From Pseudomonas sp. F(2018) (GTDB taxonomy: Bacteria > Pseudomonadota > Gammaproteobacteria > Pseudomonadales > Pseudomonadaceae), in NCBI RefSeq assembly GCF_005508865.1, contig NZ_SCOM01000003.1, positions 62,001-126,000 of the forward strand: 64,000 nt of DNA. The letters run 5' to 3'. The stretch's first letter is position 1. Each line of letters begins with the position of its first letter. The position numbers were made by a program, and so were the translations under genes. Positions 24,378-33,701 of this stretch are shown here, piece after piece. The notes beneath the pieces were generated by a model that saw nothing but the letters and a program-made list of their open reading frames with translations, had not been told where the DNA came from and did not search any database.

Positions 24378-25295
24378 TCACTCGCCGGACGGGCCGGCGA
24401 AGTAGGCCTTTTCACGCAACGTCCGTTCCCTGGACAGCGGAGCCAGCAATTTCTTGAGCAGGGCACCGAGCGGCACCACGGTAACGATCAGGCACAGCAG
24501 GAAGACGATATAGACCACCAGGCCGGCGCCGCGGCGACGGCTCTGCTGCGGGCCGAGGGCGGAGAGCAGGCGGCTCCACAGCTGGAAGCTGCGGTTGCCG
24601 ACCTTCTCGCTGCCGATCAGCTTCTCGTCGATACGCACGGCGCCGAGGCCCTTGAGCATGGGTTCGGTGATGGGCTGGGTGTCGCGGGTCAGGCGCTGCA
24701 CCATGGCCTCGCCGAAGCGGCTGGCGGCGACGATCTCGCCCTCCTCGATGCCGGCACGCGGCACCCAGGAATAGGGTTTCTGCCGGCCAGTGAACATCCA
24801 CAGCGGGGTGGCCAGGAAGCTGGCGGCGGTGCCGCAGGCGTCGGTCAGGGCGATATTGTCGACCAGCCGCGCGCCCAGCTCGCTCAGCTTGGCCTTGACC
24901 TTCTCCTGGGCCATCAACCACATGTTGCGGCAGCCGATCAGGGTCACCACCGGGGTGTCCTTGAGCAGCCTGGCCGCCTCGGGCGAGGCGAGGAAACTGG
25001 TCAGCGGCAGCGACGGTGAGAGGAACCACACCTGGTAGGCGAGAATCACAAGGTCGTAGCGCTTGCCGGCATCCACCTGCAGCGGCAGCAGCGGCTGCGG
25101 GCGCATCAGCACGGTTTCGGGGAAGATGCGGAAGAAGCCGAGGAACGGCCAGGGGAAGGGAAAAGGCTGGGCCGGCTGCAGTGCCAGATGGTCGACCTGA
25201 ACGCCGTCGGCTTTCTCCAGCGGCGCGCATACCGACTGGGTCAGACGCCCCAACTGGCCGGTTTGTGAAAAATGGACCACTAAAACCTGACGCAT
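24378..25295 (-). CDS. flavodoxin-fold DarA-like protein (dialkylresorcinol condensing enzyme type)
   Basis: A 305-residue protein that starts MRQVLVVHFSQTGQLGRL, a flavodoxin-like fold with the FMN phosphate loop SQTGQL at residues 10-15. The region RYDLVILAYQVWFLSPSLPL is the second flavin-loop segment. A C-terminal hydrophobic helix (GLVVYIVFLLCLIVTVVPLGALL) anchors it in the membrane. I place it with the family annotated as dialkylresorcinol condensing enzyme, in which DarA aromatises the ring made by DarB. That call rests on fold and the neighbouring ketosynthase III. It is first of the leftward operon and diverges from the DUF2141 gene 32 bases away. Confidence 0.68.
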   Translation of the reverse strand: MRQVLVVHFSQTGQLGRLTQSVCAPLEKADGVQVDHLALQPAQPFPFPWPFLGFFRIFPETVLMRPQPLLPLQVDAGKRYDLVILAYQVWFLSPSLPLTSFLASPEAARLLKDTPVVTLIGCRNMWLMAQEKVKAKLSELGARLVDNIALTDACGTAASFLATPLWMFTGRQKPYSWVPRAGIEEGEIVAASRFGEAMVQRLTRDTQPITEPMLKGLGAVRIDEKLIGSEKVGNRSFQLWSRLLSALGPQQSRRRGAGLVVYIVFLLCLIVTVVPLGALLKKLLAPLSRERTLREKAYFAGPSGE

Positions 25296-25327
25296 CCCTT
25301 GCCTATTCCCTGCAGAATGGCCGGATT

Positions 25328-25759
25328 ATGCCACAGCGATTTCTTCAAACCGTAACCTGGCCATGCCTGCTGGCGCTGCTGTTCGTCAGTTCACAGACGG
25401 TCGCCGGGGACATTCTGGTCAGGGTCGAGGGCAAACAGGCCAATGCCCCCGTGCATCTGGCCCTGCTCTCCGCCGATCAGCCCGATTGGAACGGCTCCAT
25501 CCTGCGCCAGATCCAGAGCGATGACGGCGAACTGCGCCTGCGCGACCTGCCGCCGGGACGCTACGCCGTGCAGCTGTTCCAGGACCTGGACGGCGACGGC
25601 GCGCTGGCCCTCAGCCCGCGCGGGATACCGCGCGAGCCGGTGGGCTTCTCGACCAATCCGACGCTGCTCAAGGGCAAGCCGACGCCCTCGCAGTGCCTGT
25701 TCGAGCACGGCAGCGGCGATACCCGGATCACGGTGAAGCTGCGCAGCAAGAAGCGCTAG
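25328..25759 (+). CDS. DUF2141 domain secreted protein
   Basis: A 143-residue protein with an N-terminal signal peptide (FLQTVTWPCLLALLFVSSQTVAG). The beta-sandwich pattern of DUF2141 follows: LRDLPPGRYAVQLFQDLDGDGALALSPRGIPREPVGFSTNP. The DxDGDG-like loop suggests calcium or a transthyretin-like fold. Function is unknown. Its last four bases overlap the end of the oppositely oriented lipocalin gene. Confidence 0.85.
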   Translation: MPQRFLQTVTWPCLLALLFVSSQTVAGDILVRVEGKQANAPVHLALLSADQPDWNGSILRQIQSDDGELRLRDLPPGRYAVQLFQDLDGDGALALSPRGIPREPVGFSTNPTLLKGKPTPSQCLFEHGSGDTRITVKLRSKKR

Positions 25760-26295
25760 TCGGCGCGCCAGATCAGCTCGCCGGTGTCGTAGCCGCGGGC
25801 GCGGGCCTCGGCCAGCAGGCGTTCGCGCACCTCGTTACTGACTTGCGGCGTGCGCGACAGCAGCCACAGGTACTCGCGATTCGGATGGCCGACCAGCGCG
25901 ACGCTGTAGTCCTGTTCGAGATAGAGCACCCAGTAGTCGCCCTTGCTCAGGCCGGGGAAGAGCTTGCTGAACCAGTTGTCGAAGCGCACCCACAGCTTGT
26001 CGGTGTGCCCCGCCTGCTGCAGCTCGGCCTCACCATTTGCCTCCTGCCACTCGCCATCCTCGCTGCGACAACGGTTGGTCACCGCCACGCGACCGTCGTC
26101 CTGCAGGCGGTAATGGGCCTCGGAGGCGACGCAGTGACGCTGGAAGAACATCGGCAGGCGCGCCAGTTCGTACCAGGTGCCCTGGTAGCGCTGCAGGTCG
26201 ACCTGGCCGGCAGTCTGCGGCGGATCGTCCTGTTCGCCGGAGCCGGCGCAGCCGATCAGGGTGAGCCACAGCAGGGAAAGCAGGATGGGGCGCAT
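25756..26295 (-). CDS. blc: outer-membrane lipocalin (Blc family)
   Basis: A 179-residue lipoprotein with signal MRPILLSLLWLTLIGCAGS (lipobox LIGC). The lipocalin motif 1 is LQRYQGTWYELARLPMFFQRHCV, followed by the barrel strands DYWVLYLEQDYSVALVGHPNREYLWLLSRTP. Bacterial lipocalins such as Blc bind lysophospholipids or fatty acids at the outer membrane. It is leftward, upstream of fbp-side genes, and convergent with the DUF2141 gene. Confidence 0.92.
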   Translation of the reverse strand: MRPILLSLLWLTLIGCAGSGEQDDPPQTAGQVDLQRYQGTWYELARLPMFFQRHCVASEAHYRLQDDGRVAVTNRCRSEDGEWQEANGEAELQQAGHTDKLWVRFDNWFSKLFPGLSKGDYWVLYLEQDYSVALVGHPNREYLWLLSRTPQVSNEVRERLLAEARARGYDTGELIWRAD

Positions 26296-26370
26296 GGCGG
26301 AGTCTCCTTCGGGCCTGTGCGCTGTTCGACCGCGAGCCAGGCCGAAGGAGCGAGTTATCTCGATCAGGCG

Positions 26371-26625
26371 TTACTTGAGGCCCTGGCCGGAGAACATCAT
26401 CACCTTGTCGCCGGCGAACTGGACGCTGATGAAGGTCTTCTCGTCGCCCCAGGTGCAGCTGGTCAGGCCGATGGCGCCGGAACATTCGGTGGGACTGCCG
26501 AGCAGGCTCTCCACCTCGGCCTTGGGCATGCCGGCCTTGAGCTTGGAGTAGTTGTCCTGGTTGATCTTGCTGCAGGCGGCGAGCAGGACACAGGCGGCGA
26601 GGATGGCGAGGTTGCGCAGCGACAT
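26371..26625 (-). CDS. small SmpA/OmlA-like lipoprotein
   Basis: An 84-residue protein starting at MSLRNLAILAACVLLAACSK with a clear lipobox LAAC, so it is lipid-anchored after about residue 17. The segment YSKLKAGMPKAEVESLLGSPTECSGAIG is the SmpA/OmlA (BamE-like) helix-loop, and TSCTWGDEKTFISVQFAGDKVM is the following strand pair. The fold is shared with BamE, but this is a paralogue of unknown role. Confidence 0.85.
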   Translation of the reverse strand: MSLRNLAILAACVLLAACSKINQDNYSKLKAGMPKAEVESLLGSPTECSGAIGLTSCTWGDEKTFISVQFAGDKVMMFSGQGLK

Positions 26626-26736
26626 GGGGAACTCCAGAGGAAGGAAAACTGCGAGAGAGCTTGGCACAGGACGCGCCCGATTGCGCCTCTCCGACCCTCG
26701 AACTCGCGCACAGTTCGCCGGCCTCGTCGGCGCCTG

Positions 26737-27339
26737 CTAGAAACGCGAACCCGGTTGCGCGAGAAACGCCAGCTCCTCGGCGGTGGAAGAACGGCCGAGG
26801 CTTGCGTTGCGATGCGGGAAGCGGCCGAAGCGACGAATCACCTGGCGGTGGCGCTCGGCGTAATCGAGATAGCCATCGAACGGCGCGCGCTGGTCGGCGG
26901 CAACCTGCTCGCGCAAGGCGGCGAAACGCGCGATCGCCTCGTCCTGCTGGGCGAGGTCTTCGGCGTGCTCCAGCACCAGATAGGGAAATACCCGGCAGAT
27001 CGCCGGCAGCTGGGCATCCACCCCAGACTCCAGGCCCTGGCGAACCAGCGCCTGCGCGCGGGCATCGCCGGAGAAGGCTTGCGGGGTACCGCGGTGGATC
27101 ATGCGCGGCAGCTGGTCCAGCAGCAGGATCAGCGCCAGCCAGCCCTGCGGCTGTTCGGTCCACTCCTGCAGGCCACCGGCGAGGGCGGCGGCGCAGGGCT
27201 CGCCGAACAGACGGCGCGCCTGGTCGTCCTGCTCGGCGCGGTAGCCGAACCACAGCCCCTGGCGGTTGGCAGCCACGGCACTGGCGGAGGCTTCGGCATC
27301 ACCGAACCACCAGTCCAGCAGCGGCTGCCAGGCACTCAT
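26737..27339 (-). CDS. DUF924 family protein
   Basis: A 200-residue protein. The opening WQPLLDWWFGDAEASASAVAANRQGLWFGY, LALILLLDQLPRMIHRGTPQAFSGDARAQALV and FPYLVLEHAEDLAQQDEAIA are the DUF924 signature (TPR-like helices). Function of the family is unknown. It ends four bases from fbp in the same direction, and DUF924-fbp adjacency is known in Pseudomonas. Confidence 0.88.
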   Translation of the reverse strand: MSAWQPLLDWWFGDAEASASAVAANRQGLWFGYRAEQDDQARRLFGEPCAAALAGGLQEWTEQPQGWLALILLLDQLPRMIHRGTPQAFSGDARAQALVRQGLESGVDAQLPAICRVFPYLVLEHAEDLAQQDEAIARFAALREQVAADQRAPFDGYLDYAERHRQVIRRFGRFPHRNASLGRSSTAEELAFLAQPGSRF

Positions 27340-27342
27340 GAT

Positions 27343-28353
27343 TCAGGCCTTGTGATAACCGGTGACGCGCTCGACTTCTTCCTTCGAACCGAGGAATACC
27401 GCCACGCGCTGGTGCAGGGACTCCGGCTGGATGTCGAGAATGCGCTGGGTGCCGTTGGTGGCGGCACCACCGGCCTGCTCGATCAGCATCGACATCGGGT
27501 TGGCCTCGTACATCAGGCGCAGCTTGCCCGGCTTTTCCGGCTCGCGGGCATCGCGCGGGTACATGAACAGGCCGCCACGGGTGAGGATGCGATGCACGTC
27601 GGCCACCATGGAGGCGATCCAGCGCATGTTGTAGTTCTTGCCCAGCGGGCCTTCCTTGCCGGCCAGCAGCTCGGAGACATAGCCCTGCACCGGGGCTTCC
27701 CAGTGGCGCTGGTTGGACATGTTGATGGCGAACTCGGCGGTGCTTTCCGGCACGCGGATATTGTCGTGGGTGAGCACGAAGCTGCCCATCTCGCGGTCCA
27801 GGGTGAAGCCCATGACGCCGTCGCCTAGGGTCAGCATCAGCATGGTCTGCGGGCCGTAGATGGCGTAGCCGGCACAGACCTGCTGGGTGCCCGGCTGCAG
27901 GAAGGCCTTCTCGTCCAGAGTATCGTTCTGGCTCAGGTACTGATCCGGGCAACGCAGCACGGAGAAGATGGTGCCGACCGAGACGTTGACGTCGATGTTG
28001 CTGGAGCCGTCCAGCGGGTCGAACACCAGCAGGTAGGCGCCTTTCGGGTACTTGCCGGGGATCTGGTAGGCGTTGTCCATCTCTTCGGAAGCCATGCCGG
28101 CCAGGTGGCCGCCCCACTCGTTGGCCTCCAGCAGGATCTCGTTGGAGATCACGTCGAGCTTCTTCTGCACCTCGCCCTGGACGTTCTCGGTGCCCATGCT
28201 GCCGAGCACGCCGCCAAGGGCGCCCTTGGACACGGCATGGCTGATTTCCTTGCACGCGCGCGCGACCACCTCGATGAGGAAACGCAGGTCGGCCGGGGTG
28301 TTGTGACTGCGGGTCTGTTCGATCAGGTAGCGGCTGAGGGTGACGCGCGACAT
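27343..28353 (-). CDS. fbp: class I fructose-1,6-bisphosphatase
   Basis: A 336-residue gluconeogenic phosphatase that converts fructose-1,6-bisphosphate to fructose-6-phosphate. It has the [19 protein letters not shown] metal-binding motif and the [16 protein letters not shown] motif typical of class I enzymes. The start ATG 28353 ([25 protein letters not shown]) is family-like, with GGAG upstream. It is the key enzyme for hexose synthesis in pseudomonads, which lack phosphofructokinase. Confidence 0.97.
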   Translation of the reverse strand: MSRVTLSRYLIEQTRSHNTPADLRFLIEVVARACKEISHAVSKGALGGVLGSMGTENVQGEVQKKLDVISNEILLEANEWGGHLAGMASEEMDNAYQIPGKYPKGAYLLVFDPLDGSSNIDVNVSVGTIFSVLRCPDQYLSQNDTLDEKAFLQPGTQQVCAGYAIYGPQTMLMLTLGDGVMGFTLDREMGSFVLTHDNIRVPESTAEFAINMSNQRHWEAPVQGYVSELLAGKEGPLGKNYNMRWIASMVADVHRILTRGGLFMYPRDAREPEKPGKLRLMYEANPMSMLIEQAGGAATNGTQRILDIQPESLHQRVAVFLGSKEEVERVTGYHKA

Positions 28354-28470
28354 GGAGGGGCTCCGGAAACTGGGAAAAATCGGCGGCAGTTTAACCGTTT
28401 GCGCGCGCGGGCGCCTCTGCCGAACCGGACAGCAGATGAGAGGATGGCGACACGGGGGAAGTTCAAACGC

Positions 28471-28491
28471 GTGGCCCCGTTGCGGGGCCAC
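28471..28491 (-). terminator. hairpin after the DUF3999 gene
   Basis: GTGGCCCCG-ttg-CGGGGCCAC is a 9-bp perfect stem four bases downstream of the leftward DUF3999 gene. Only a short T-tract follows on that strand. It also sits ahead of fbp, so it separates the two transcripts. Confidence 0.65.
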
Positions 28492-28495
28492 CCTG

Positions 28496-29830
28496 TCACG
28501 CCGTCGGCTTGCGCAGCAGGCTGAAGGCCATGCCACCCAGCAGCGCGACTCCGGCCAGCAGGACGACCCACAGGCCGATACGTTTCCAGTCCGCCGCGGA
28601 CTGCGCCGCATCGGCCGCCTCACGCACCACCTCTGGCACCGTCTCGGGCGCGATGGCGCGACCGAGGCTGGCCAGACGCTTGGGCTCGTAGCCGGGAATC
28701 AGGGTGCCCAGCGGCAACGCCGCGGAGCGCGACGAGCTGTCACCCACCGCCAGTCGGTAGGGCGCCGAACCGCGCGCCAGGAATGCCACCTGGGTACCGC
28801 GCACCGCCACCTGCAGGCCTGGAGCCTCCTTGCCGAGACCACCGCCGCGGGCATCGACGCGCAGGCGCAGCTGTTGCACCGGCGTTCCGTATAGCTCGAT
28901 CTCGTCCTGCAGCACCTCCTTGCCGTCCTGCGGCAGGCGATAGAGCAGGCCGCTGGTCAGCGGCTGCCACTCCAGCTTGCCGGCGCCGCGGGAGGACAGG
29001 CTGACCGGCGCCAGCACATTGCCCTGGGGCAACGACACCCGCACGCGCTCCAGCGGCAGAGACAGCGGCAACTCCCAGCTGTACTCGCCGACCTTGTTCG
29101 TCGTCGGAGCCAGAGCGGCGGACCAGGCCAGCGCCGGCGCCGACTCCTGGTTCTCGATGCTCACCACCCGCGCGTCCAGCAAGGCCGGGGCCTGTTGCGG
29201 CGCCTGCCAGAGCAGACGCAGGTAGCGTGCCTTGGCGCCAGGCAGCTCCACTTCACGCTGCTCGACGCGCTCCTCGGCGAAGCTCAGGCGGGCGATCTGC
29301 CCGTCTTCCCAGCGCTGCCAGTGCTGCAGGTCGTCGCTGGCCTCGATGGTGAAACGCTGGAAGCCCTCCTGGTCGGAGCTCCAGTCCAGCTGCAGGCGGT
29401 GCAGCGGCTGGTCGAAGGCGCTGGCATCCAGCAGCCAGCCCCGCAGGATCTGCTCGCCCTGCCCCGCCGACTCCGGCGCCACCTCCACCAGGGTACCGGT
29501 GGTGCTGCGCTGCACGCGGATGGCAGGCACCGCCTCGGCATCCGCAGCGCCCTTGAGCGGGAACCACTTCACCGAGGCCTCCTGGCGCTTCTCCTCGGGC
29601 TGGGCGCTGCCCAGGGTCAGGGCATAGGCCAGCTCCTCACCTTCGGCATTGAGCACCCGCAGGTCGCGCAGGTCCGCGTGGCGGGCGGCCATCTGCAGGC
29701 CCAGCGGCAACTCCAGGCGATACCAGGGCCCTTCGCCTTCCAGCTTCAGCGGTACTTGGGTCGAGTAGTCGGCCTGCACCAACGGTGCGACGAGCAGGGC
29801 CGCGAGGGCGATCGACAAGCACTTGTTCAT
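28496..29830 (-). CDS. DUF3999 membrane-anchored protein
   Basis: A 444-residue protein starting [21 protein letters not shown] with a cleavable signal peptide. A long beta-rich periplasmic region follows, and one membrane helix lies near the C-terminus ([22 protein letters not shown]). This matches DUF3999. It overlaps the DUF2339 gene by four bases, and the two are paired in many pseudomonads. A joint envelope or surface-glycan role has been guessed; nothing in the sequence proves one. Confidence 0.85.
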   Translation of the reverse strand: MNKCLSIALAALLVAPLVQADYSTQVPLKLEGEGPWYRLELPLGLQMAARHADLRDLRVLNAEGEELAYALTLGSAQPEEKRQEASVKWFPLKGAADAEAVPAIRVQRSTTGTLVEVAPESAGQGEQILRGWLLDASAFDQPLHRLQLDWSSDQEGFQRFTIEASDDLQHWQRWEDGQIARLSFAEERVEQREVELPGAKARYLRLLWQAPQQAPALLDARVVSIENQESAPALAWSAALAPTTNKVGEYSWELPLSLPLERVRVSLPQGNVLAPVSLSSRGAGKLEWQPLTSGLLYRLPQDGKEVLQDEIELYGTPVQQLRLRVDARGGGLGKEAPGLQVAVRGTQVAFLARGSAPYRLAVGDSSSRSAALPLGTLIPGYEPKRLASLGRAIAPETVPEVVREAADAAQSAADWKRIGLWVVLLAGVALLGGMAFSLLRKPTA

Positions 29831-32800
29831 GTATTCACCTGTGCAGATTCGGCTTTGCGCGGCGGCAGCGGGGCGAAGTAGCCGACCACCAGCAACAGCA
29901 CGCCGACGCCGATAAAGGAAATGATGCGCTCCAGGCCACCGCGGTTGCCCAGCTCGACGAAGAACAGCTTGGCCACCACCACGGCGATCAGCGCCGCGCC
30001 CAGCAGCCACAGCTCGCGGCGGCCACGCAGGTGACCGACGATCATCAGCGGCAGGGCGATCAGGGTCCAGACAATGGACAGGCCGGCCTGCACCAGCATC
30101 GAGTCGAGCAGCGCATCCAGTTCGTAGGGCACGCCGCCCCAGTGATGCGCGGCGCGGAACACCGTCGCGGTGAGCACGACGAACAGCGTGGCGCCGGCGA
30201 CCATCTGCGCGATGCGCTCGCTGTGCGCCGCCAGCCCCAGCTGAGGCAGACCCGCACGCAGCCAGGCGTAGATCGACAGCAGCACCAGCAGCATGCCCAG
30301 CTCCAGCGGGTTGAGCAGCGGCAGGTAGGGCAGCGGATCGGCGCTGCCGTCGCTGGCGATGTTGGCCAGCCACAGCCAGCCGAGCATCAGCAGCGCCAGC
30401 GGCGCGGCGGCCAGCACCCGGTATTCGCGCGGGTACGCCGCCACCGGCCAGGGCCAGGCACGCGGAGCGGCCATCGCCAGGAGGAAAGCGCTCGGCAACA
30501 CGGCCCAGCCCAGCCAGCGCCAGGCGTTGTAGTGCTCGGCCAGCAGCATCAGCAGATAGCGCAGTTCCAGGGCCAGGACGCCGAGGATCAACCAGCAACC
30601 CAGCACATGGGCGGCGCTGCGCACACCGGCTGGCAGCAGCTCGGCCAGACGCTTGAGCGACCACAGGTGCGCGGCGAACAGCAGGCCCCAGCCGATCCAG
30701 CCGAAGCCGGCCGCCGGATGATAGGTGCGCTCGCCCAGGTGCAGCAGGATCACCAGGCCGGCCGGCACCAACAGGCTGCACAGCAGTGCCAGCGCACGCC
30801 AGCGCAGGCGCCCGGCCAGCCAGCTCCACAGCGCCACACTGAGCGCGGCCAGGGCCAGCAGCGCGGCGCCCTGCAGATCGATGGCGACGAAGCGCAGCAC
30901 CTCGCTGCTCAGGGCAAGCGCCCACCAGGCGGCGCCCCAGGCCAGCAACAGCTGCGACAGACGCTGCAGACTCAGGCTCCCCAGGCTGCCCGCCTGCTGG
31001 CGCAACAGCACATGGCGCAGACGCCAGGCGCCGACCTGCGCGGCCAGGGCCAGCACCAGCGGCGCCCAGAAGCCGGCATGCGCCAGCGGTCGCAGCCCCT
31101 CGCTGGGCAGATAGCCGAGCAACAACGGGCTGGCGGCGAGGAAGGCGATACCGCCGACCACCTGCAGCAGCAGACCGAACAGGAAGCTGGCGCGCAGCTG
31201 CAGGCGCAGGCTGAGCCAGATGATCAGCAGGCCCGTACCGCCCCACACCGCCGCGGCACTCTGCCAGGGCAACACGAACAGCACCGCCAGGTTGACGAAC
31301 AGCAGGCCGACCAGCATCACCAGCGACAGCCCGCGCATCAGGCCGCGGTCCTCGCTGACCAGCTTGTCGCGCACCGCGATCAGCATGCCGGCCACCAGCG
31401 CCAGGCCGATCAGCGAGCAGACCATCAGGCCGCGCCAGCCGGAGTCGAGTACGCCCGCGCCATCCGCATCGGCACCCCGCAGCCGCGCGAGGAACAGCAC
31501 GCCGCCGAGCAACTGGATGGCGAATGCGCTGAACAGGAAGGTGCGCGACTGCAGGCGCAGGCCGGCAAACAGGGTCGCCAGCCCGGCCAGCGCCCAGGCC
31601 ATGGCCGTGCCTTCCGGGCCCAGGCACAGCGGGGCGATCAGATAGAGGAAGCCCAGGCCGACCGCCGCCAGCAACGGCAGGCCGCGGCGTTCCCAGGCCC
31701 GGCTGACGTCGTCCGGCGCCTGGCGCAGTTGCCAGAAGCTGAACAGCAGCGCCACCCCGAGCATCAGTGCGCCCAGCGGGGCGCCGTCGAGCACCGTGTC
31801 GCCGGGGATGGAGAAGTCGATGCCGCCGAGGAAGGCCAGCGCCGCCGCGAACTGCAGGAACAAGGCGAAGCTGCGCGCCAGCGGCCGCCCCTGGCGCAGG
31901 CCCAGCCAGTAGATGCCGGCGCCCTCCACCGCCCAGGCGGCGGAGGTCCAGCGCGCGTCCAGCCCCAGCGGGATGGCCAGGGTGGCGAACACCACGCCCA
32001 GGGCCAGACAGGTCTCCATCAGCAACAGCACGTTGCGCCCGCGCAGCAGGCGCGCCAGCACCATATAGAACAGGCCAAGGCCGAGGGCGCTGAAGGCGGC
32101 GGCGAACTCGAGGTGTTGGACGATGGCGTACTGCAGGCCGAAGCCCACCAGCGGCGGGCCGAACAGCACGGTGCCGTCGACATAGTCGGCGTGCCCGCGA
32201 CTCCAGCGCAGCAACTCGTCGCGCCCCTCGGGGGCATCCGTCGCCTCACGCAGCTTGCGCCGGGCGAACAGCAGGCCGATGGCCACGTACATCAGGAAGA
32301 ACAGCACCAGGAACGGCTCGGTGCTCCACAGCAACTCCGGGGTGTAGGAGCGAATGCCCCAGGCGAAGCCGATGCCGAAGGTGCCGAGGAAGCCGACCAG
32401 GTTGAGCAGGCGCCAGGCCTTGAACCAGGCGATGGCGAAGATGCCGGCGTTGAGCAGGATGAAGTAGGAGAACAGCGCCACATGGTTGCCGCTGCCGGTG
32501 GAGGTGAGGATCGGCGCGGCGAAGCCGCCGAGCGCCGCCGCCACGGCCAGCCCTAGGGCGTTCTGCGCCACGGCGAGGATGGCCGAGAAGGCGGTGACCA
32601 GCACCAGCAGGCCAAGGGCCAGCTTGGGGTCGAGCAGCGGGTGCAGGCGCATGGCGGCGAACACCGTCAGGTACAGCACGGCGATGCCGGTGCCCTGCAG
32701 CATCAGGCCGTAGTTGGGATTGCGGCGACGCAGCCACCAGCCCAGCCCGAGCAAGGCGATGGCACTGGCCGCCACGCCGGCGTAGCGCAGCTCCACCGGC

Positions 32801-33423
32801 ACCACCATGCCCTCGGTGGCGTAGCGCAGGAGGAAGGCCAGGCCGAGGAACAGCAGCACCAAACCGACCCGCAGCACCGTGTTGCCACCTAGCAGCCAGG
32901 CCTTGGCCAGGGCGAAGCCACGCTCGATAGGCGACGGCTCCCGCGGCGCGGCCGGACGGCGCGGCTCGCTGGGGCGCGGCGGAAGCTGAGGCAAGGGGGC
33001 GACCGGTGCCGGAGTCGGGCGCGGCGCCTCGGCGGCGACCTGGGGCGCGGGACTGAGCTGCTCCGGCAGCTCCCAAACCAGCTCGGCAGATTCAGGCTCG
33101 ACGTCGGGCTCGGCAAGCGGCTCCACATCAGGCGCTGCAGCTGTCGTCACGACAGCGGGCTGCTCGGCGACCGGCGCGGCCGTGCTCGGCGGGGCGCTCT
33201 CCAGCCTGACCAGGCGCTCATACAGCGCCGTGGTGCCGTGCTCGAAGCGCTCGGCGAAGCCTTTCAGCTCCTTGCGCAGCCGCTCGTTGTCCGCCGCCAG
33301 CTGCTGCAGGCGCAACGCCTGGCCCAGGCCCAACCCCAGCAAGCCGCCAAGCAGGGCCGAAGTTATCGATTCACCAGCCAGTGCACCGAGCACCAGACCG
33401 ACCAGCATGAAGATCCATTGCAT
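29827..33423 (-). CDS. DUF2339 multi-spanning membrane protein
   Basis: A 1198-residue inner-membrane protein, very rich in hydrophobic segments (more than twenty by eye) after an N-terminal helix, MQWIFMLVGLVLGALAGES. Between them lies a coiled-coil and Pro/Ala-rich cytoplasmic stretch (about residues 35-150, LQQLAADNERLRKELKGF...). The DUF2339 pattern includes WLLGGNTVLRVGLVLLFLGLAFLLRYA. Function is unknown. It is the upstream partner of the DUF3999 gene. The ATG at 33423 is preferred to the upstream ATG at 33510 because it opens directly on the membrane helix. Confidence 0.88.
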   Translation of the reverse strand: MQWIFMLVGLVLGALAGESITSALLGGLLGLGLGQALRLQQLAADNERLRKELKGFAERFEHGTTALYERLVRLESAPPSTAAPVAEQPAVVTTAAAPDVEPLAEPDVEPESAELVWELPEQLSPAPQVAAEAPRPTPAPVAPLPQLPPRPSEPRRPAAPREPSPIERGFALAKAWLLGGNTVLRVGLVLLFLGLAFLLRYATEGMVVPVELRYAGVAASAIALLGLGWWLRRRNPNYGLMLQGTGIAVLYLTVFAAMRLHPLLDPKLALGLLVLVTAFSAILAVAQNALGLAVAAALGGFAAPILTSTGSGNHVALFSYFILLNAGIFAIAWFKAWRLLNLVGFLGTFGIGFAWGIRSYTPELLWSTEPFLVLFFLMYVAIGLLFARRKLREATDAPEGRDELLRWSRGHADYVDGTVLFGPPLVGFGLQYAIVQHLEFAAAFSALGLGLFYMVLARLLRGRNVLLLMETCLALGVVFATLAIPLGLDARWTSAAWAVEGAGIYWLGLRQGRPLARSFALFLQFAAALAFLGGIDFSIPGDTVLDGAPLGALMLGVALLFSFWQLRQAPDDVSRAWERRGLPLLAAVGLGFLYLIAPLCLGPEGTAMAWALAGLATLFAGLRLQSRTFLFSAFAIQLLGGVLFLARLRGADADGAGVLDSGWRGLMVCSLIGLALVAGMLIAVRDKLVSEDRGLMRGLSLVMLVGLLFVNLAVLFVLPWQSAAAVWGGTGLLIIWLSLRLQLRASFLFGLLLQVVGGIAFLAASPLLLGYLPSEGLRPLAHAGFWAPLVLALAAQVGAWRLRHVLLRQQAGSLGSLSLQRLSQLLLAWGAAWWALALSSEVLRFVAIDLQGAALLALAALSVALWSWLAGRLRWRALALLCSLLVPAGLVILLHLGERTYHPAAGFGWIGWGLLFAAHLWSLKRLAELLPAGVRSAAHVLGCWLILGVLALELRYLLMLLAEHYNAWRWLGWAVLPSAFLLAMAAPRAWPWPVAAYPREYRVLAAAPLALLMLGWLWLANIASDGSADPLPYLPLLNPLELGMLLVLLSIYAWLRAGLPQLGLAAHSERIAQMVAGATLFVVLTATVFRAAHHWGGVPYELDALLDSMLVQAGLSIVWTLIALPLMIVGHLRGRRELWLLGAALIAVVVAKLFFVELGNRGGLERIISFIGVGVLLLVVGYFAPLPPRKAESAQVNT

Positions 33424-33576
33424 GCAGTAATTCCCGAGCCATTGAGGCGAAGTCCCTTCCCCGTACGCCTGACCGAGGATGGCCGAGTATATCGGCGCAG
33501 CGGGGGACACTACCTGAAGACGTAGGCCAACTGGTGCACAGACACAACGCTTCGCTTACTCACGATCCCTCAGCCC

Positions 33577-33628
33577 GTAGGGCGGGTAAAACCCGCGGCC
33601 TTGGCAACGCGGGTTGCACCCGCCCTAC
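33577..33628. repeat. inverted repeat GTAGGGCGGGT...ACCCGCCCTAC
   Basis: Two hairpin units (GTAGGGCGGGTaaaACCCGCG and CGCGGGTtgcACCCGCCCTAC) form a composite palindrome in the gap between DUF2339 and the acyl-CoA dehydrogenase. The same core is at 16450-16474. It lies at the point where gene order changes relative to P. aeruginosa PAO1 as I remember it. Confidence 0.75.
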
Positions 33629-33654
33629 CCGGCTTGCCCTGGCGTCACCGGACA

Positions 33655-33682
33655 TAAAAAAAGCCCCGCCGAAGCGGGGCTC
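33655..33682 (-). terminator. intrinsic terminator of the acyl-CoA dehydrogenase gene at 33702
   Basis: On the minus strand AGCCCCGC-ttcg-GCGGGGCT is an 8-bp stem followed by a run of about seven T, 20 bases after the stop codon. Stem, loop and T-run are all canonical. Confidence 0.9.
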
Positions 33683-33701
33683 TTTCATTGCCGGATCAGA
33701 C

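Noticed and set aside
25693..27828. A 711-codon frame on the plus strand
   Set aside because: It runs antisense through the lipocalin, small lipoprotein, DUF924 and fbp genes, which are clear by homology.
29785..32556. A 923-codon Gln-rich open frame on the plus strand
   Set aside because: It is antisense to the DUF3999 and DUF2339 genes; the Gln/Arg/Ala-rich composition mirrors leucine-rich membrane codons on the other strand.
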